Notes under the pieces: model-generated
Seen by the model: only the letters and a program-made list of their open reading frames with translations
Told to the model about the DNA's origin: nothing
The model's database searches: none
Part shown: piece after piece, positions 51,789-61,184 of the stretch
How the letters are laid out: each line of letters starts with the position of its first letter
Numbering within the stretch: position 1 is the stretch's first letter
Translations under genes and position numbers: made by a program
Source of the DNA: JAWLBM01 sp041687675
GTDB taxonomy: Bacteria; Pseudomonadota; Alphaproteobacteria; Rhizobiales; Pleomorphomonadaceae
Assembly (NCBI GenBank): GCA_041687675.1
Contig: JAWLBM010000003.1
Span: 124,001-188,000 of the forward strand
Reading direction: 5' to 3'
Length of the DNA stretch: 64,000 bases

Positions 51789-52370
51789 ATGAGAGGCGAG
51801 GACGTTGCAGGCCTGAGGGCGCCGCTGATGGAGTGGCGGATCGCGACGCCTCGCCTCGACCTGCGCCCGCTCGTCGGCGCCGACGCGCCGGCGCTCGCCG
51901 AGCACCTGGCGGACCCGGAGGTGACCCGCTGGCTCGCCCGGGTTCCGCACCCCTACCGCCTCGCCGACGCGGTGAGCTTCGTCGAGCAGGCGCGGCTCTC
52001 CGCGGCGGCGGGGGCGGCGGTGACCTTCGGGCTCGTCCTCAGGGAGCGGCCCGAGGCGGGGGTGGTCGGCGTCGCCGTGGTGCACGGCCTCGGCGGGGAA
52101 CCGGAGTTCGGCTACTGGCTGGCGCGCGACCACTGGGGGCGCGGGCTGATGGGGGAGGCCGCGGCGGCCGTGCTGGAGGCGGTCCGCCGGCTGCCGATCG
52201 CCCGGATCCGCTCCGGCGCCTTCGCCGGCAACGAGGCCTCGCTCGCCATCCAGCGGCGCAACGGCTTCGTCGTCACCGGCACCAGCCACCGGCTCTGCCT
52301 CGCCGAAGGCCGGATGAAGGAGCACGTCGACACCGTGCTCGAGATCGGTCCGGCAGTCGCTCCGCCCTGA
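51789..52370 (+). CDS. GNAT family N-acetyltransferase
   Basis: A 193-residue acetyltransferase related to its upstream neighbour. IATPRLDLRPLVGADAPALA opens the fold, GYWLARDHWGRGLMGEAAAA is the acetyl-CoA motif A and FAGNEASLAIQRRNGFVVTG is the closing N-x-x-S-x-x-x-x-x-GF segment. The pair probably arose by duplication. Substrate unknown. Confidence 0.88.
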   Translation: MRGEDVAGLRAPLMEWRIATPRLDLRPLVGADAPALAEHLADPEVTRWLARVPHPYRLADAVSFVEQARLSAAAGAAVTFGLVLRERPEAGVVGVAVVHGLGGEPEFGYWLARDHWGRGLMGEAAAAVLEAVRRLPIARIRSGAFAGNEASLAIQRRNGFVVTGTSHRLCLAEGRMKEHVDTVLEIGPAVAPP

Positions 52371-52455
52371 CCCGGGCGCGTTGCAAGCTTCGCCGGATTG
52401 CCGCATAGAAACCGCCAGGGCGCGGCGCCACGGCGCCGGAAGGACGACAGCAGAG

Positions 52456-53499
52456 ATGAAGTTTCTCGACCAGGCCAAGGTCTTCGTGCGATCCGGCGAC
52501 GGCGGCGCCGGCGCCGTCTCGTTCCGCCGCGAGAAGTTCATCGAGTTCGGCGGGCCGGACGGCGGCGACGGCGGCCGCGGCGGCGACGTCTGGGTCGAGT
52601 GCGTCGAGGGGCTCAACACCCTGATCGACTACCGCTACCAGCAGCATTTCAAGGCGAAGACCGGCGGCCACGGCATGGGCCGCAACCGCCATGGCGCCAA
52701 GGGGGCGGACGTGGTGCTGAAGGTCCCCAAGGGGACGCAGATCCTCGAGGACGACGGCGAGACGCTGGTCGCCGACCTGACCGAGGTGGGCGAGCGGGTG
52801 CTGCTCGCCAAGGGCGGCAACGGCGGCTTCGGCAACGCCTACTTCAAGTCGTCCACCAACCAGGCGCCGCGCCGGGCCAACCCGGGGCTGCCGGGCGAGG
52901 AGAAGTGGGTCTGGCTGCGGCTGAAGCTGATCGCCGACGCCGGCCTCGTCGGCCTGCCGAACGCCGGCAAGAGCACCTTCCTCAGCCGCACCACCGCGGC
53001 GAAGCCGAAGATCGCCGACTATCCCTTCACGACCCTGCACCCCGGCCTCGGCGTGGTGCGGATCGACGCCCGCGAATTCGTGCTCGCCGACATTCCCGGC
53101 CTGATCGAGGGGGCGCACGAGGGCGTCGGCCTCGGCGACCGCTTCCTCGGCCACGTCGAGCGCTGCGGCGTGCTGCTCCACCTCGTCGACGCCAGCCAGG
53201 AGGATGTGGTCGAGGCCTACAGGGTGGTGCGCGGCGAACTCGACGCCTATGGCGGCGGCCTGGAGGAGAAGCCGGAGATCCTGGCCCTCTCCAAGGTCGA
53301 GCTGGTGCCGGCGGACGATCTGAAGAAGAAGGCGCAGAAGCTGAAGCGCGTGGCCGGCAGGGCGCCGCTGCTCCTCTCCTCGATCACCGGGGAGGGCGTC
53401 ACCGAGGCGCTGCGGGCGATGGCGGCGGCGATCGATGCGGCGCGCGCGGAGGAACGGGAGGCGCTCGGCGGCGGGCGGACCGGCACATGGAAGCCCTGA
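52456..53499 (+). CDS. obg: GTPase Obg (CgtA)
   Basis: A 347-residue GTPase. The Obg fold (residues 1-158) is Gly-rich with FRREKFIEFGGPDGGDGGRG. The G domain has G1 GLPNAGKS (166-173), the switch region YPFTTLHPG, G3 ADIPGLIEGAHEGVGLG and the guanine-binding SKVE (in LALSKVELV), with SSITGEG near the end. Obg acts in 50S ribosome maturation and stress control. It lacks the long C-terminal OCT extension of some Gram-positive proteins. The stop overlaps the proB start by 13 nt. GACGACAGCAGAG precedes the ATG. Confidence 0.97.
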   Translation: MKFLDQAKVFVRSGDGGAGAVSFRREKFIEFGGPDGGDGGRGGDVWVECVEGLNTLIDYRYQQHFKAKTGGHGMGRNRHGAKGADVVLKVPKGTQILEDDGETLVADLTEVGERVLLAKGGNGGFGNAYFKSSTNQAPRRANPGLPGEEKWVWLRLKLIADAGLVGLPNAGKSTFLSRTTAAKPKIADYPFTTLHPGLGVVRIDAREFVLADIPGLIEGAHEGVGLGDRFLGHVERCGVLLHLVDASQEDVVEAYRVVRGELDAYGGGLEEKPEILALSKVELVPADDLKKKAQKLKRVAGRAPLLLSSITGEGVTEALRAMAAAIDAARAEEREALGGGRTGTWKP

Positions 53500-54662
53500 C
53501 CGAGGCGCCCGCGGCGACGGAGGTCCGTCCCATGGCCGGCGCGCTCGCCGGCTACCGGCGGGTGGTCGTCAAGATCGGTTCGGCGCTGCTCGTCGAGAGC
53601 CAGAGCGGCGAGCTCCGCCGCGGCTGGATGGCGGCGATGGCCGAGGACGTCGCCCGGCTGGCGGCCGGCGGCGCCGACGTGCTGCTCGTCTCCTCCGGCG
53701 CCATCGCCATGGGCCGGCGGGTGATGGGGCTGAAGCGCGGGCGCCTGAAGCTGGAGGAGAGCCAGGCGGCGGCCGCCGTCGGCCAGATCGCACTCGCCCG
53801 CGCCTGGAGCGAGGCGCTCGGCGCCCGCGGGCTCACCGCCGGGCAGATCCTGCTCACCCTCACCGACACCGAGGAGCGCCGCCGCTACCTCAACGGCCGC
53901 GCCACCATCGGCACCCTCCTCAAGATGAAGGCGGTGCCGGTGATCAACGAGAACGACACGGTCGCCACCAGCGAGATCCGCTATGGCGACAACGACCGCC
54001 TCGCCGCCCGCGTCGCCGCCATGATGGGGGCGGACCTGCTGGTGCTCCTGTCCGACATCGACGGCCTCTACACCGCCCCTCCGAACGAGAACCCCTCGGC
54101 GCGCCTCATCCCCGTGGTCGAGCGGATCACCCCCGAGATCGAGGCGATGGCCGGCGGCGCCGGGTCGGAACTCTCGCGCGGCGGCATGAAGACCAAGATC
54201 GAGGCCGGCCGGATCGCCACCGTCGCCGGCACGCGCATGATCATCGCCTCCGGCAAGGTGACCGCGCCGCTCTCGGTGATCGACGCCGGCGGGGCGCACA
54301 CCCTCTTCAAGGCCGAGGCGAACCCGGTCACCGCCCGCAAGGCCTGGATCGCCGGCCACCTGGAGCCACGCGGCGTGCTGGTGGTCGACGCCGGCGCCGC
54401 CCGGGCGCTCGCCCTCGGCAAGAGCCTGCTGCCGGCCGGCGTCGTCAAGGTGACCGGCCGCTTCGGCCGCGGCGACGCGGTCAGCGTGCGCGACCCCGCC
54501 GGCGTCGAGATCGCCCGCGGCCTCGTCGCCTACGACGCCGACGACGCCGAGCGGATCCGCGGCCGCAACTCCTCCGCCATCGAGGAGATCCTGGGCATCG
54601 CCGGCCGCGCCGAGATGATCCACCGCGACGACCTGGTGACCAAGGGGGAGATCGGCCCGTGA
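53487..54662 (+). CDS. proB: Glutamate 5-kinase
   Basis: A 391-residue enzyme (376 from the alternative Met at 53532). The amino-acid kinase domain begins RRVVVKIGSALLV and includes VLLVSSGAIAMGRRVMG, QILLTLTDTEERRRYLNGRAT and VINENDTVATSEIRYGDND, all hallmarks of ProB. GGMKTKIEAGRIAT lies near the end of the kinase domain. The C-terminal ~100 residues (AHTLFKAEANPVTARKAWIA onward) form a PUA domain. It phosphorylates glutamate, the first step of proline synthesis. It is sandwiched between obg (13-nt overlap) and proA (GTGA overlap), an operon typical of the group. Confidence 0.96.
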   Translation: MEALTEAPAATEVRPMAGALAGYRRVVVKIGSALLVESQSGELRRGWMAAMAEDVARLAAGGADVLLVSSGAIAMGRRVMGLKRGRLKLEESQAAAAVGQIALARAWSEALGARGLTAGQILLTLTDTEERRRYLNGRATIGTLLKMKAVPVINENDTVATSEIRYGDNDRLAARVAAMMGADLLVLLSDIDGLYTAPPNENPSARLIPVVERITPEIEAMAGGAGSELSRGGMKTKIEAGRIATVAGTRMIIASGKVTAPLSVIDAGGAHTLFKAEANPVTARKAWIAGHLEPRGVLVVDAGAARALALGKSLLPAGVVKVTGRFGRGDAVSVRDPAGVEIARGLVAYDADDAERIRGRNSSAIEEILGIAGRAEMIHRDDLVTKGEIGP

Positions 54663-55954
54663 CAGCCATCGCGACCGCCCGTCCGGCGACCGACGACATC
54701 GAGGCGGCCATGATGGAGGTGGGCCGGCGCGCCCGCGCCGCCGCCCGTCGCCTCGCCGTCGCGGCGGGGGAGGAGAAGAAGGCCGCCCTGGGCGCCATGG
54801 CCGCCGCCGTCCGCCGCCGGACCGGCGAGATCCTGGAGGCCAACGCGGGCGACCTCGCCGCCATGAAGGCCGCCGGGGCGAGCGCCGCCTTCGTCGACCG
54901 CGGCACGCTGACCGCGGCCCGCGTCGAGGCGATCGCGGCGGCGCTGGAGGCGATCGCGGAGCTGCCCGACCCGGTCGGGCGGGTGCTCGCCGCCTGGGAG
55001 CGGCCGAACGGGCTCAGGATCGAGCGGGTGGCGACGCCGCTCGGCGTCATCGGCATCATCTACGAGAGCCGGCCCAACGTGACTGCCGACGCCGGCGGCC
55101 TCTCGGTGATGGCCGGCAACGCGGCGATCCTGCGCTGCGGCTCCGACAGCCACGGCTCCTCCTCGGCGATCCTCGCCGCCCTGCAGGAGGGCCTCGAGGC
55201 GGCCGGCCTGCCGCGGGACGCCATCCAGCTCGTGCCGACCACCGACCGCGCCGCCGTCGGCCTGATGCTGGCGGGCCTCGGCGGGGCGATCGACGTGATC
55301 GTGCCGCGCGGCGGCCGGAGCCTGGTCGCCCGGGTGCAGGCCGAGGCGCGGGTGCCGGTGTTCGCGCACCTCGAGGGCATCTGCCACGTCTACATCGACC
55401 GCGCCGCTGACCTCGACATGGCCCGCGACATCGTCGTCAACGCCAAGCTCCGCCGCACCGGCATCTGCGGCGCGGCGGAGACGCTGCTGGTCGACCGCGC
55501 GGTCGCCGGCACCCACCTCGCGCCGATCCTCGACGCCCTCGCCGCCGGCGGCTGCCGGATCAAGGCGACGGAGGAGGTGCGGGCATTCTGGCCGAAGGCG
55601 GAGCCCGCGGGCGAGGAGGACTGGCGGACGGAGTATCTCGACGCGGTGATCTCGGTGAAGCTGGTCGACGGCGTCGATGAGGCGATCGAGCACATCGAGA
55701 CCCATGGCTCGCACCACACCGAATCGATCGTCACCGGCGACGCGGCGACCGCCGAGCGCTTCATGAACCGCATCGACAGCGCCATCGTGATGCACAACGC
55801 CTCCACCCAGTTCGCCGACGGCGGCGAGTTCGGCATGGGCGCGGAGATCGGCATCGCCACCGGCAAGATGCACGCGCGCGGCCCGGTGGGCGTCGAGCAG
55901 CTGACCAGCTTCAAGTACCGGGTGCGCGGCACGGGCCAGACCCGCCCCGCATGA
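54659..55954 (+). CDS. proA: Gamma-glutamyl phosphate reductase
   Basis: A 431-residue enzyme starting at GTG, which overlaps the proB stop by 4 nt. The aldehyde-dehydrogenase-like fold has VIGIIYESRPNVTADAGG (NADP side), VIVPRGGRSLV and the catalytic Cys270 in RRTGICGAAETLLV. The C-terminal HTESIVTGD and GGEFGMGAEIGIATGKMHAR segments are typical of ProA. It reduces gamma-glutamyl phosphate to glutamate semialdehyde in proline synthesis. The stop overlaps nadD by 4 nt (ATGA). Confidence 0.97.
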   Translation: MTAIATARPATDDIEAAMMEVGRRARAAARRLAVAAGEEKKAALGAMAAAVRRRTGEILEANAGDLAAMKAAGASAAFVDRGTLTAARVEAIAAALEAIAELPDPVGRVLAAWERPNGLRIERVATPLGVIGIIYESRPNVTADAGGLSVMAGNAAILRCGSDSHGSSSAILAALQEGLEAAGLPRDAIQLVPTTDRAAVGLMLAGLGGAIDVIVPRGGRSLVARVQAEARVPVFAHLEGICHVYIDRAADLDMARDIVVNAKLRRTGICGAAETLLVDRAVAGTHLAPILDALAAGGCRIKATEEVRAFWPKAEPAGEEDWRTEYLDAVISVKLVDGVDEAIEHIETHGSHHTESIVTGDAATAERFMNRIDSAIVMHNASTQFADGGEFGMGAEIGIATGKMHARGPVGVEQLTSFKYRVRGTGQTRPA

Positions 55955-56571
55955 GCGCCGCCCCGATCGCCCGGTCCGCGCTGCCCCATGCGGCGCCCGG
56001 CCAGGCGGTCGGGCTCTTCGGCGGCAGCTTCGACCCGCCCCATGCCGGGCACCTCCACGCCAGCGAGACGGCCCTCGTCCGCCTCGGCCTCGACCGCGTC
56101 TGGTGGCTGGTGACGCCGGGCAACCCGCTGAAGGACACCGGCCGGCTGCCGTCGATGGCCGAGCGGATGGCGGCGGCGCGGGGCCTTGCCCGCGACCCGC
56201 GGATGCTGGTGACCGACTTCGAGGCGAGGATCGACACGCGCTACACCCTCGACACCGTCGAGGCGCTGGTGCGGCTTTACCCGCGGGTGAAGTTCGTGCT
56301 GGTGATCGGCGCCGACAACTGGGCGAGCTTCCATCGCTGGCAGGGCTGGCGGCGGATCGCCTCGCTGGTCGCGATCGCGGTGATCGACCGCCCCGGCTCG
56401 ACGCTCCGGGCGCTCGCCTCCCCCGCCGCCCGCGCCTTCGCCGCCGCCCGGGTGCCGGAGGGCGAGGCGCGCACGCTGGCGGACCGGCCCCCGCCGGCCT
56501 GGGTCTTCCTCACCGGCCGCCGGGTGCCGATTTCCTCGACCATGCTGAGGGCGCGGAACGGTCAGACCTGA
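55951..56571 (+). CDS. nadD: Nicotinate-nucleotide adenylyltransferase
   Basis: A 206-residue enzyme. The nucleotidyltransferase motif GLFGGSFDPPHAGHLHASE (~24-42) contains the HxGH signature. WWLVTPGNPLKD, FVLVIGADNWASFHRWQGW and the C-terminal ISSTMLRAR (ISST-x-x-R) are NadD markers. It forms nicotinate adenine dinucleotide in NAD synthesis. The gene is coupled to proA by ATGA and overlaps the convergent DUF805 gene by 10 nt. Confidence 0.96.
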   Translation: MSAAPIARSALPHAAPGQAVGLFGGSFDPPHAGHLHASETALVRLGLDRVWWLVTPGNPLKDTGRLPSMAERMAAARGLARDPRMLVTDFEARIDTRYTLDTVEALVRLYPRVKFVLVIGADNWASFHRWQGWRRIASLVAIAVIDRPGSTLRALASPAARAFAAARVPEGEARTLADRPPPAWVFLTGRRVPISSTMLRARNGQT

Positions 56572-56903
56572 GGCGCGGGCGGGCCGAAGCGATTGGTCCC
56601 GGGCGTGCCTTCGACGAACATCAGCGCGATGATCATGATGAGGCCGAGGATCGGCACCAGCACCATGAGGTACCACCAGCCCGACCGGTCGATGTCGTGC
56701 AGGCGGCGCACGCCCACCGCGACGTAGGGCAGCAGGAACACCAGCATGATCAGCGAGGCGAGCCAGTCGCGGAAGACCAGCGACAGCGCCAGCGACAGCA
56801 GGAACACGAACAGCACGAAAACCGTGTACTCGACCTTGCCGGACCGGCCGGAGAAGTCGGTGTAGCGCGACATGGCGAGGCGGATGGCGGTCTGGACGTT
56901 CAT
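56562..56903 (-). CDS. DUF805 family membrane protein
   Basis: A 113-residue inner-membrane protein. The DUF805 signature near the N-terminus is YTDFSGRSGKVEYTVFVLFV (F-x-GR-x-x-R/K-x-EYW-like), followed by helices LLSLALSLVFRDWLASLI and MLVFLLPYVAVGVRRLHDID, then RSGWWYLMVLVPILGLIMII and the closing GTPGTNRFGPPAP. The VRRLHD-x-x-RSGWW and GT-x-G-x-N-x-x-G-P elements are diagnostic. Function unknown. It is convergent with nadD. Confidence 0.9.
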   Translation of the reverse strand: MNVQTAIRLAMSRYTDFSGRSGKVEYTVFVLFVFLLSLALSLVFRDWLASLIMLVFLLPYVAVGVRRLHDIDRSGWWYLMVLVPILGLIMIIALMFVEGTPGTNRFGPPAPQV

Positions 56904-57203
56904 CGGCGGAGCCCTCGATACGGTCGGACGGACATCAGAAGTCCTTGCAGCCGCATCGTCAATACGCGTCAGCCCGGGCTGCGGTTGCCGGTCCTTTGGT
57001 CGCGACCCCCGATCGCGCGTCTTGAAATCGTCGCAACCCGGGGCCACTCTCATCGTGCGGGGACCGGTTCCCCGTCGCATGTCCGGCACTCCGGCGCCGC
57101 CTCCCGGCCAAGGGACAACGCCGGCGTCAGGGCCTGTGGAACGCACGCGAACGAGTGCAGATTTGACCCTTTTCGACACGATCGAAAGGACCTACCCCTG
57201 AGT

Positions 57204-57629
57204 ATGACACTCCCCATGGAGGGCGCGGTGAACCGCGCGCCCAACACTCCGACCGTGTCAGAGACCCGGCCGGAGGGTGAGACGGACAGGACCACCTTGC
57301 TCGGCACCATCCTCGCGAGCCTCGACGATTCGAAGGCGGAGGACATCGTGCCGATCGACATCGCCGGGAAGACCACCCTCGCCGACCACATGGTGGTGGC
57401 GTCCGGTCGGTCCCACCGCCATGTCGGGGCCATCGCCGAGCACATTCTCAAGGACATCAAGGACGCGGGCTTCGGGAACGCAACCGTCGAGGGCCAGGAG
57501 GCCGCCGACTGGGTGCTGATCGACGCCGGCGACGTGATCGTTCACGTCTTCCGGCCCGAGGTGCGGCAGTTCTATAACCTCGAGAAGATGTGGTCGGCCG
57601 ACCCGGTGCCGGCGCGCGTCCACGGCTGA
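57204..57629 (+). CDS. rsfS: Ribosomal silencing factor RsfS
   Basis: A 141-residue protein, with an N-terminal tail longer than usual for the family (a second Met at 57216 is an alternative start). The core begins at LLGTILASLDDSKAEDIVPI, followed by TTLADHMVVASGRSHRHVGA, GNATVEGQEAADWVLIDAGD and VIVHVFRPEVRQFYNLEKMW, which are RsfS (DUF143/Iojap) motifs. RsfS binds L14 and blocks subunit joining under nutrient stress. It sits between nadD and rlmH as expected. AGGA lies 14 nt upstream of the ATG, so the start is uncertain. Confidence 0.93.
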   Translation: MTLPMEGAVNRAPNTPTVSETRPEGETDRTTLLGTILASLDDSKAEDIVPIDIAGKTTLADHMVVASGRSHRHVGAIAEHILKDIKDAGFGNATVEGQEAADWVLIDAGDVIVHVFRPEVRQFYNLEKMWSADPVPARVHG

Positions 57630-57739
57630 GGCCGAGGCGGGTCCGGAGAAGGGATCGGCGCCCGGGCGGCGGCCCGCGGCGCGGATGAGGTCTTGCGGCT
57701 GTCGGCGGGCGTGCCGCCGGCAGGGGGGAACCGAGCGCG

Positions 57740-58222
57740 ATGCGAATCGCCATCCATGCCGTCGGACGGCTGAAGGCCGGCCCGGAGCGTGAACTCGCCG
57801 AGCGTTATCTCGACCGGTCGGAGAAGGCTGGCCGGGCGATCGGTCTTTCCGGCGTCTCCGTCCGCGAGGTGCCGGAGAGCCGCGCACGCGAGGCGCAGGC
57901 GCGCAAGGACGAGGAGGCCGCGGCCCTGCTCGCCGACCTTTCGCCGGGCGTGCTGCTGGTCGCGCTCGACGAGCGCGGCGACCTGCCGACCAGCGAGCGG
58001 TTCGCCGCCATGCTGGGCGAGGCGCGAGACCGCGGCACGCCGGAGGCGGTATTGCTGATCGGCGGCCCCGACGGCCACGGCGCGGCGGTGCTGTCGCGGG
58101 CCGGCCACCGGGTGTCCTTCGGCCGCCTCACATGGCCGCACCAGATCGTCCGCATTCTCGCCGCAGAGCAGGTCTATCGAGCGATCACGATCCTGAGCGG
58201 TCACCCATACCACCGCGCCTGA
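57740..58222 (+). CDS. rlmH: 23S rRNA pseudouridine-1915 N3-methyltransferase RlmH
   Basis: A 160-residue SPOUT methyltransferase. MRIAIHAVGRLKAGPERELA opens the domain, LLVALDERGDLPTSERFA is in the middle, and the SAM knot includes AVLLIGGPDGHGAAVLS. The C-terminal WPHQIVRILAAEQVYRAITI and SGHPYHRA end is the family-specific tail. The enzyme methylates pseudouridine 1915 in 23S rRNA. Family length is ~155 residues. The gene follows rsfS by 110 nt. Confidence 0.96.
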   Translation: MRIAIHAVGRLKAGPERELAERYLDRSEKAGRAIGLSGVSVREVPESRAREAQARKDEEAAALLADLSPGVLLVALDERGDLPTSERFAAMLGEARDRGTPEAVLLIGGPDGHGAAVLSRAGHRVSFGRLTWPHQIVRILAAEQVYRAITILSGHPYHRA

Positions 58223-58255
58223 CGCGGCCCGAGCAAGCGAGGACGCCGGCGACCC

Positions 58256-59584
58256 ATGCGGTCCGTAGCCGTCAAGAGGTTGATCCGGAACGGGTGCGCG
58301 GGTCTGGTCGCCGGTGCGGTGCTGGCCGGCCAGGCGCCGGCCGACACGCGCGTGCCCGAACTCGGCGCCGACTCGAGCGACCCGGCGGTGATCGAGGCCG
58401 AGCGGACGCTGAAGGGGGCAGAGCTCGAGGCGATCCGCCGCGACATCGTGGTCGCCTCGGACCGGCAGGCGGAGATCGCCGCCGAGATCGCCGCCCTCGA
58501 GAAGGACCGGGCGAGCCTCAACGACAGCCTGCTCAGGACCGCCGCGCGGGTGCAGTCGCTGGAGGGCTCGCTGTCGGCGACCGAGGGGCGGCTCGCCCGC
58601 CTGTCCGACGAGGAGGCGACGATCCGGGCGAGCCTGGAGAACCGCAAGGAGATCCTTGCCGACGTCCTCGCCGCGGCGCAGCGAATCGGCCGCCGGCCGC
58701 CGCCGGCGCTGATCGTGCGACCGGAGGACGCGCTGGGGGCGGTCCGCTCGGCGATCGTGCTCGGCGCCGTCCTGCCGGAGATCCGCGTCGAGGCCGACGC
58801 GCTGACCGCCGATCTCGAGGCGCTGGTGGCGGTCCGGGCCGAGGCGGAGGCGGAGCGGGATCGCCTGCGGACCGACGCCACCGCGATCGGCGAGGAGGAG
58901 ATGCGCCTCGCGATGCTGGTCGAGGAGAAGCGGAAGGCCGGTGCGGCGCAGGCCGAGGCGCTGGCGGCGGAGAAGGCCCGGGCGGAGGAGCTGGCCGAAA
59001 AGGCCCGCACGCTCGAAGAATTGATGAGCGCGCTCGACCGCGAACTCGCCGCCGCCACAGGCGCGCGGAAGGCGGCGGAGGAGGCGGCGCGGCTGGCCCG
59101 CCCGGCGCCGACGGACAACGGACGACTGCAGCCCGCGATCGCCTTCGGCGCCGCCAAGGGCTTGCTTTCATTGCCTGTTCGCGGTGTCACGCTGAAGGAG
59201 TTCGGCGAGGACGACGGCCTGGGCTCGCCCTCGCCGGGACTTGCCATCGCCACCCGCGCGGGGGCGACGGTGACCTCGCCGTCGGACGGCTGGGTCGTCT
59301 ATGCGGGCAGGTTCCGCTCCTATGGCCAACTCTTGATACTGGACGTAGGGGACGGATATCATATCCTACTCGCTGGATTGGAGAAGATCGACGTGGAACA
59401 CCGGCAGTTCGTCCTCGCCGGAGAACCCGTCGGGACAATGGGAAGCCAGCGACTTGCGAGTGCGGCGGTACCGGATCTGACTCTCAGGCAGCCGGTTCTC
59501 TACGTGGAGTTTCGCAAGGACGGCGCTTCGATCGATCCCGGGCCCTGGTGGGCGGGGTCGCAGGATCGGAAGGTTCGCGGATGA
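58256..59584 (+). CDS. Murein hydrolase activator EnvC-like (M23/LytM) protein
   Basis: A 442-residue exported protein. A signal-like N-terminus (AGLVAGAVLAGQAPADT) is followed by a long coiled coil (~40-275) rich in Ala, Glu and Arg. A C-terminal M23/LytM domain begins near residue 300 (KGLLSLPVRGVTLKEFG) and contains GLAIATRAGATVTSPSDGWV, YHILLAGLEKIDV and LYVEFRKDG. The usual HxH zinc ligands are not both kept (YHILL, VEFRKD), so it probably activates amidases and does not cut by itself, as EnvC does. The stop overlaps ctpA by 4 nt. The role is in daughter-cell separation. Confidence 0.88.
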   Translation: MRSVAVKRLIRNGCAGLVAGAVLAGQAPADTRVPELGADSSDPAVIEAERTLKGAELEAIRRDIVVASDRQAEIAAEIAALEKDRASLNDSLLRTAARVQSLEGSLSATEGRLARLSDEEATIRASLENRKEILADVLAAAQRIGRRPPPALIVRPEDALGAVRSAIVLGAVLPEIRVEADALTADLEALVAVRAEAEAERDRLRTDATAIGEEEMRLAMLVEEKRKAGAAQAEALAAEKARAEELAEKARTLEELMSALDRELAAATGARKAAEEAARLARPAPTDNGRLQPAIAFGAAKGLLSLPVRGVTLKEFGEDDGLGSPSPGLAIATRAGATVTSPSDGWVVYAGRFRSYGQLLILDVGDGYHILLAGLEKIDVEHRQFVLAGEPVGTMGSQRLASAAVPDLTLRQPVLYVEFRKDGASIDPGPWWAGSQDRKVRG

Positions 59585-60915
59585 TCAGGAAACTCTCGCT
59601 ACTCGCTGCCGGTGCCTTCGTCGGCGCGTCCGTGTCGGTCGTCGTGCTGACCGGTAACCTGCCGGGCCTTGCTCCGGCCAATGCCGCGAGCGCCGATACC
59701 TATCGGCAGCTCAACCTGTTCGGCGACGTGTTCGAGCGGATCCGCGGCGACTACGTCGAGGAGCCGGACGAGGCGGACCTGATCGAGGCGGCGATCAACG
59801 GCATGCTGACCTCGCTCGACCCGCACTCGAGCTTCATGAACGCCAAGAACTACCAGGACATGCAGGTGCAGACCCGCGGCGAGTTCGGCGGGCTCGGCAT
59901 CGAGGTCACCATGGAGGAGGGGATCGTCAAGGTCGTCACCCCCATCGACGACACCCCGGCGGCCAAGGCCGGCGTGCTCGCCGGCGACCTCATCATCGGC
60001 CTCGACGGCGAGCAGGTGCAGGGCCTGACGCTGCAGCAAGCCGTTGAGAAGATGCGCGGCCCGGTGAACACCCCGATCATGCTGACGATCCAGCGGGCCG
60101 GCGCCGAGAAGCCGATCGAGATCAAGGTCGTGCGCGACGTGATCAAGATCCAGTCGGTGCGCTCGCGGGTCGAGGACGACATCGGCTACATCCGGCTCAC
60201 CCAGTTCACCGAGAAGACCTTCGACGGCCTTGAGGACGCCATCCGCGAGATCAACAAGGAGATCCCGGCGGACAAGCTGAAGGGCTACGTCGTCGACCTC
60301 AGGAACAACCCGGGCGGCCTGCTCGACCAGGCGATCTCGGTCTCCGACGCGTTCCTCGAGCAGGGCGAGATCGTCTCGACGCGGGGCCGCTACGACGGCG
60401 ACACCCGCCGCTACGCGGCCAAGTCCGGCGACCTCACCAACGGCAAGCCGGTGATCGTGCTGATCAACGGCGGCTCGGCCTCGGCCTCGGAGATCGTCGC
60501 CGGCGCGCTGCAGGACCACCGCCGGGCGACGCTCGTCGGCAGCCGGTCCTTCGGCAAGGGCTCGGTGCAGACGATCATCCCGCTGGGCGGCAACGGAGCG
60601 ATGCGGCTCACCACGGCGCGCTACTACACCCCGTCGGGCGTGTCGATCCAGGCCAAGGGCATCGACCCGGACATCGAGGTGATGCAGGAGCTGCCGCCGG
60701 AGCTGAAGGACCAGCTGCAGCCCCGCGGCGAGGCGAACCTGCGCGGCCATCTCGGCGCCACCGAGGGCGAGGAGCAGTCCGGCTCGCAGGCCTATGTGCC
60801 GCCGGAGCCGAAGGACGACACCCAGCTGAACTACGCCTTCGACCTCCTGCGCGGGCTGCAGGCGAACAGCGCCTTCCCGCCGGCCCAGGAGAAGGCGGCG
60901 ACCGTGCCGAACTGA
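59581..60915 (+). CDS. ctpA: Carboxyl-terminal processing protease CtpA (S41)
   Basis: A 444-residue exported protease. After the signal peptide (LLAAGAFVGASVSVVVLTG) come a PDZ domain (GGLGIEVTMEEGIVKVVTPI) and the S41 core. The Ser-Lys dyad is S301 in NGGSASASEI and K326 in SFGKGSVQ, 25 residues apart as in known family members. Other marks are GYVVDLRNNPGGLLDQAI and RYYTPSGVSIQAKGI. It trims or degrades periplasmic proteins. ATGA overlap with the EnvC-like gene indicates coupling. A strong hairpin follows at 60939. Confidence 0.96.
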   Translation: MIRKLSLLAAGAFVGASVSVVVLTGNLPGLAPANAASADTYRQLNLFGDVFERIRGDYVEEPDEADLIEAAINGMLTSLDPHSSFMNAKNYQDMQVQTRGEFGGLGIEVTMEEGIVKVVTPIDDTPAAKAGVLAGDLIIGLDGEQVQGLTLQQAVEKMRGPVNTPIMLTIQRAGAEKPIEIKVVRDVIKIQSVRSRVEDDIGYIRLTQFTEKTFDGLEDAIREINKEIPADKLKGYVVDLRNNPGGLLDQAISVSDAFLEQGEIVSTRGRYDGDTRRYAAKSGDLTNGKPVIVLINGGSASASEIVAGALQDHRRATLVGSRSFGKGSVQTIIPLGGNGAMRLTTARYYTPSGVSIQAKGIDPDIEVMQELPPELKDQLQPRGEANLRGHLGATEGEEQSGSQAYVPPEPKDDTQLNYAFDLLRGLQANSAFPPAQEKAATVPN

Positions 60916-60938
60916 CTTTCGGCGGCGAGGCTGACGAG

Positions 60939-60975
60939 GCGGCCGGGTGGCGACACCCGGCCGCTTCGCGTTTCG
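60939..60975 (+). terminator. Terminator after ctpA
   Basis: A perfect 11-bp stem (GCGGCCGGGTG / CACCCGGCCGC) with a GCGA loop is followed by TTCGCGTTT. It is a strong hairpin with a short T-rich tail. Confidence 0.7.
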
Positions 60976-61184
60976 GGGACAGGTTGGAGCCAGGGCCGCG
61001 GACGGCGCGACGGCGGGTCGCCAGGCGTCCAAGGCCGTCTTCATCAAGGCCCGGCCGAACGGAAGCCGCAGATCGGATGGCCGGCGGCCGCGCCGGCCCG
61101 AGCCGGCGGAGAGGATCAGGCCTGAGGGCGGTGCGCCGGGGACGCCCACGCGGTACACTCACACCCGCGAATCAGGGCGGGCGA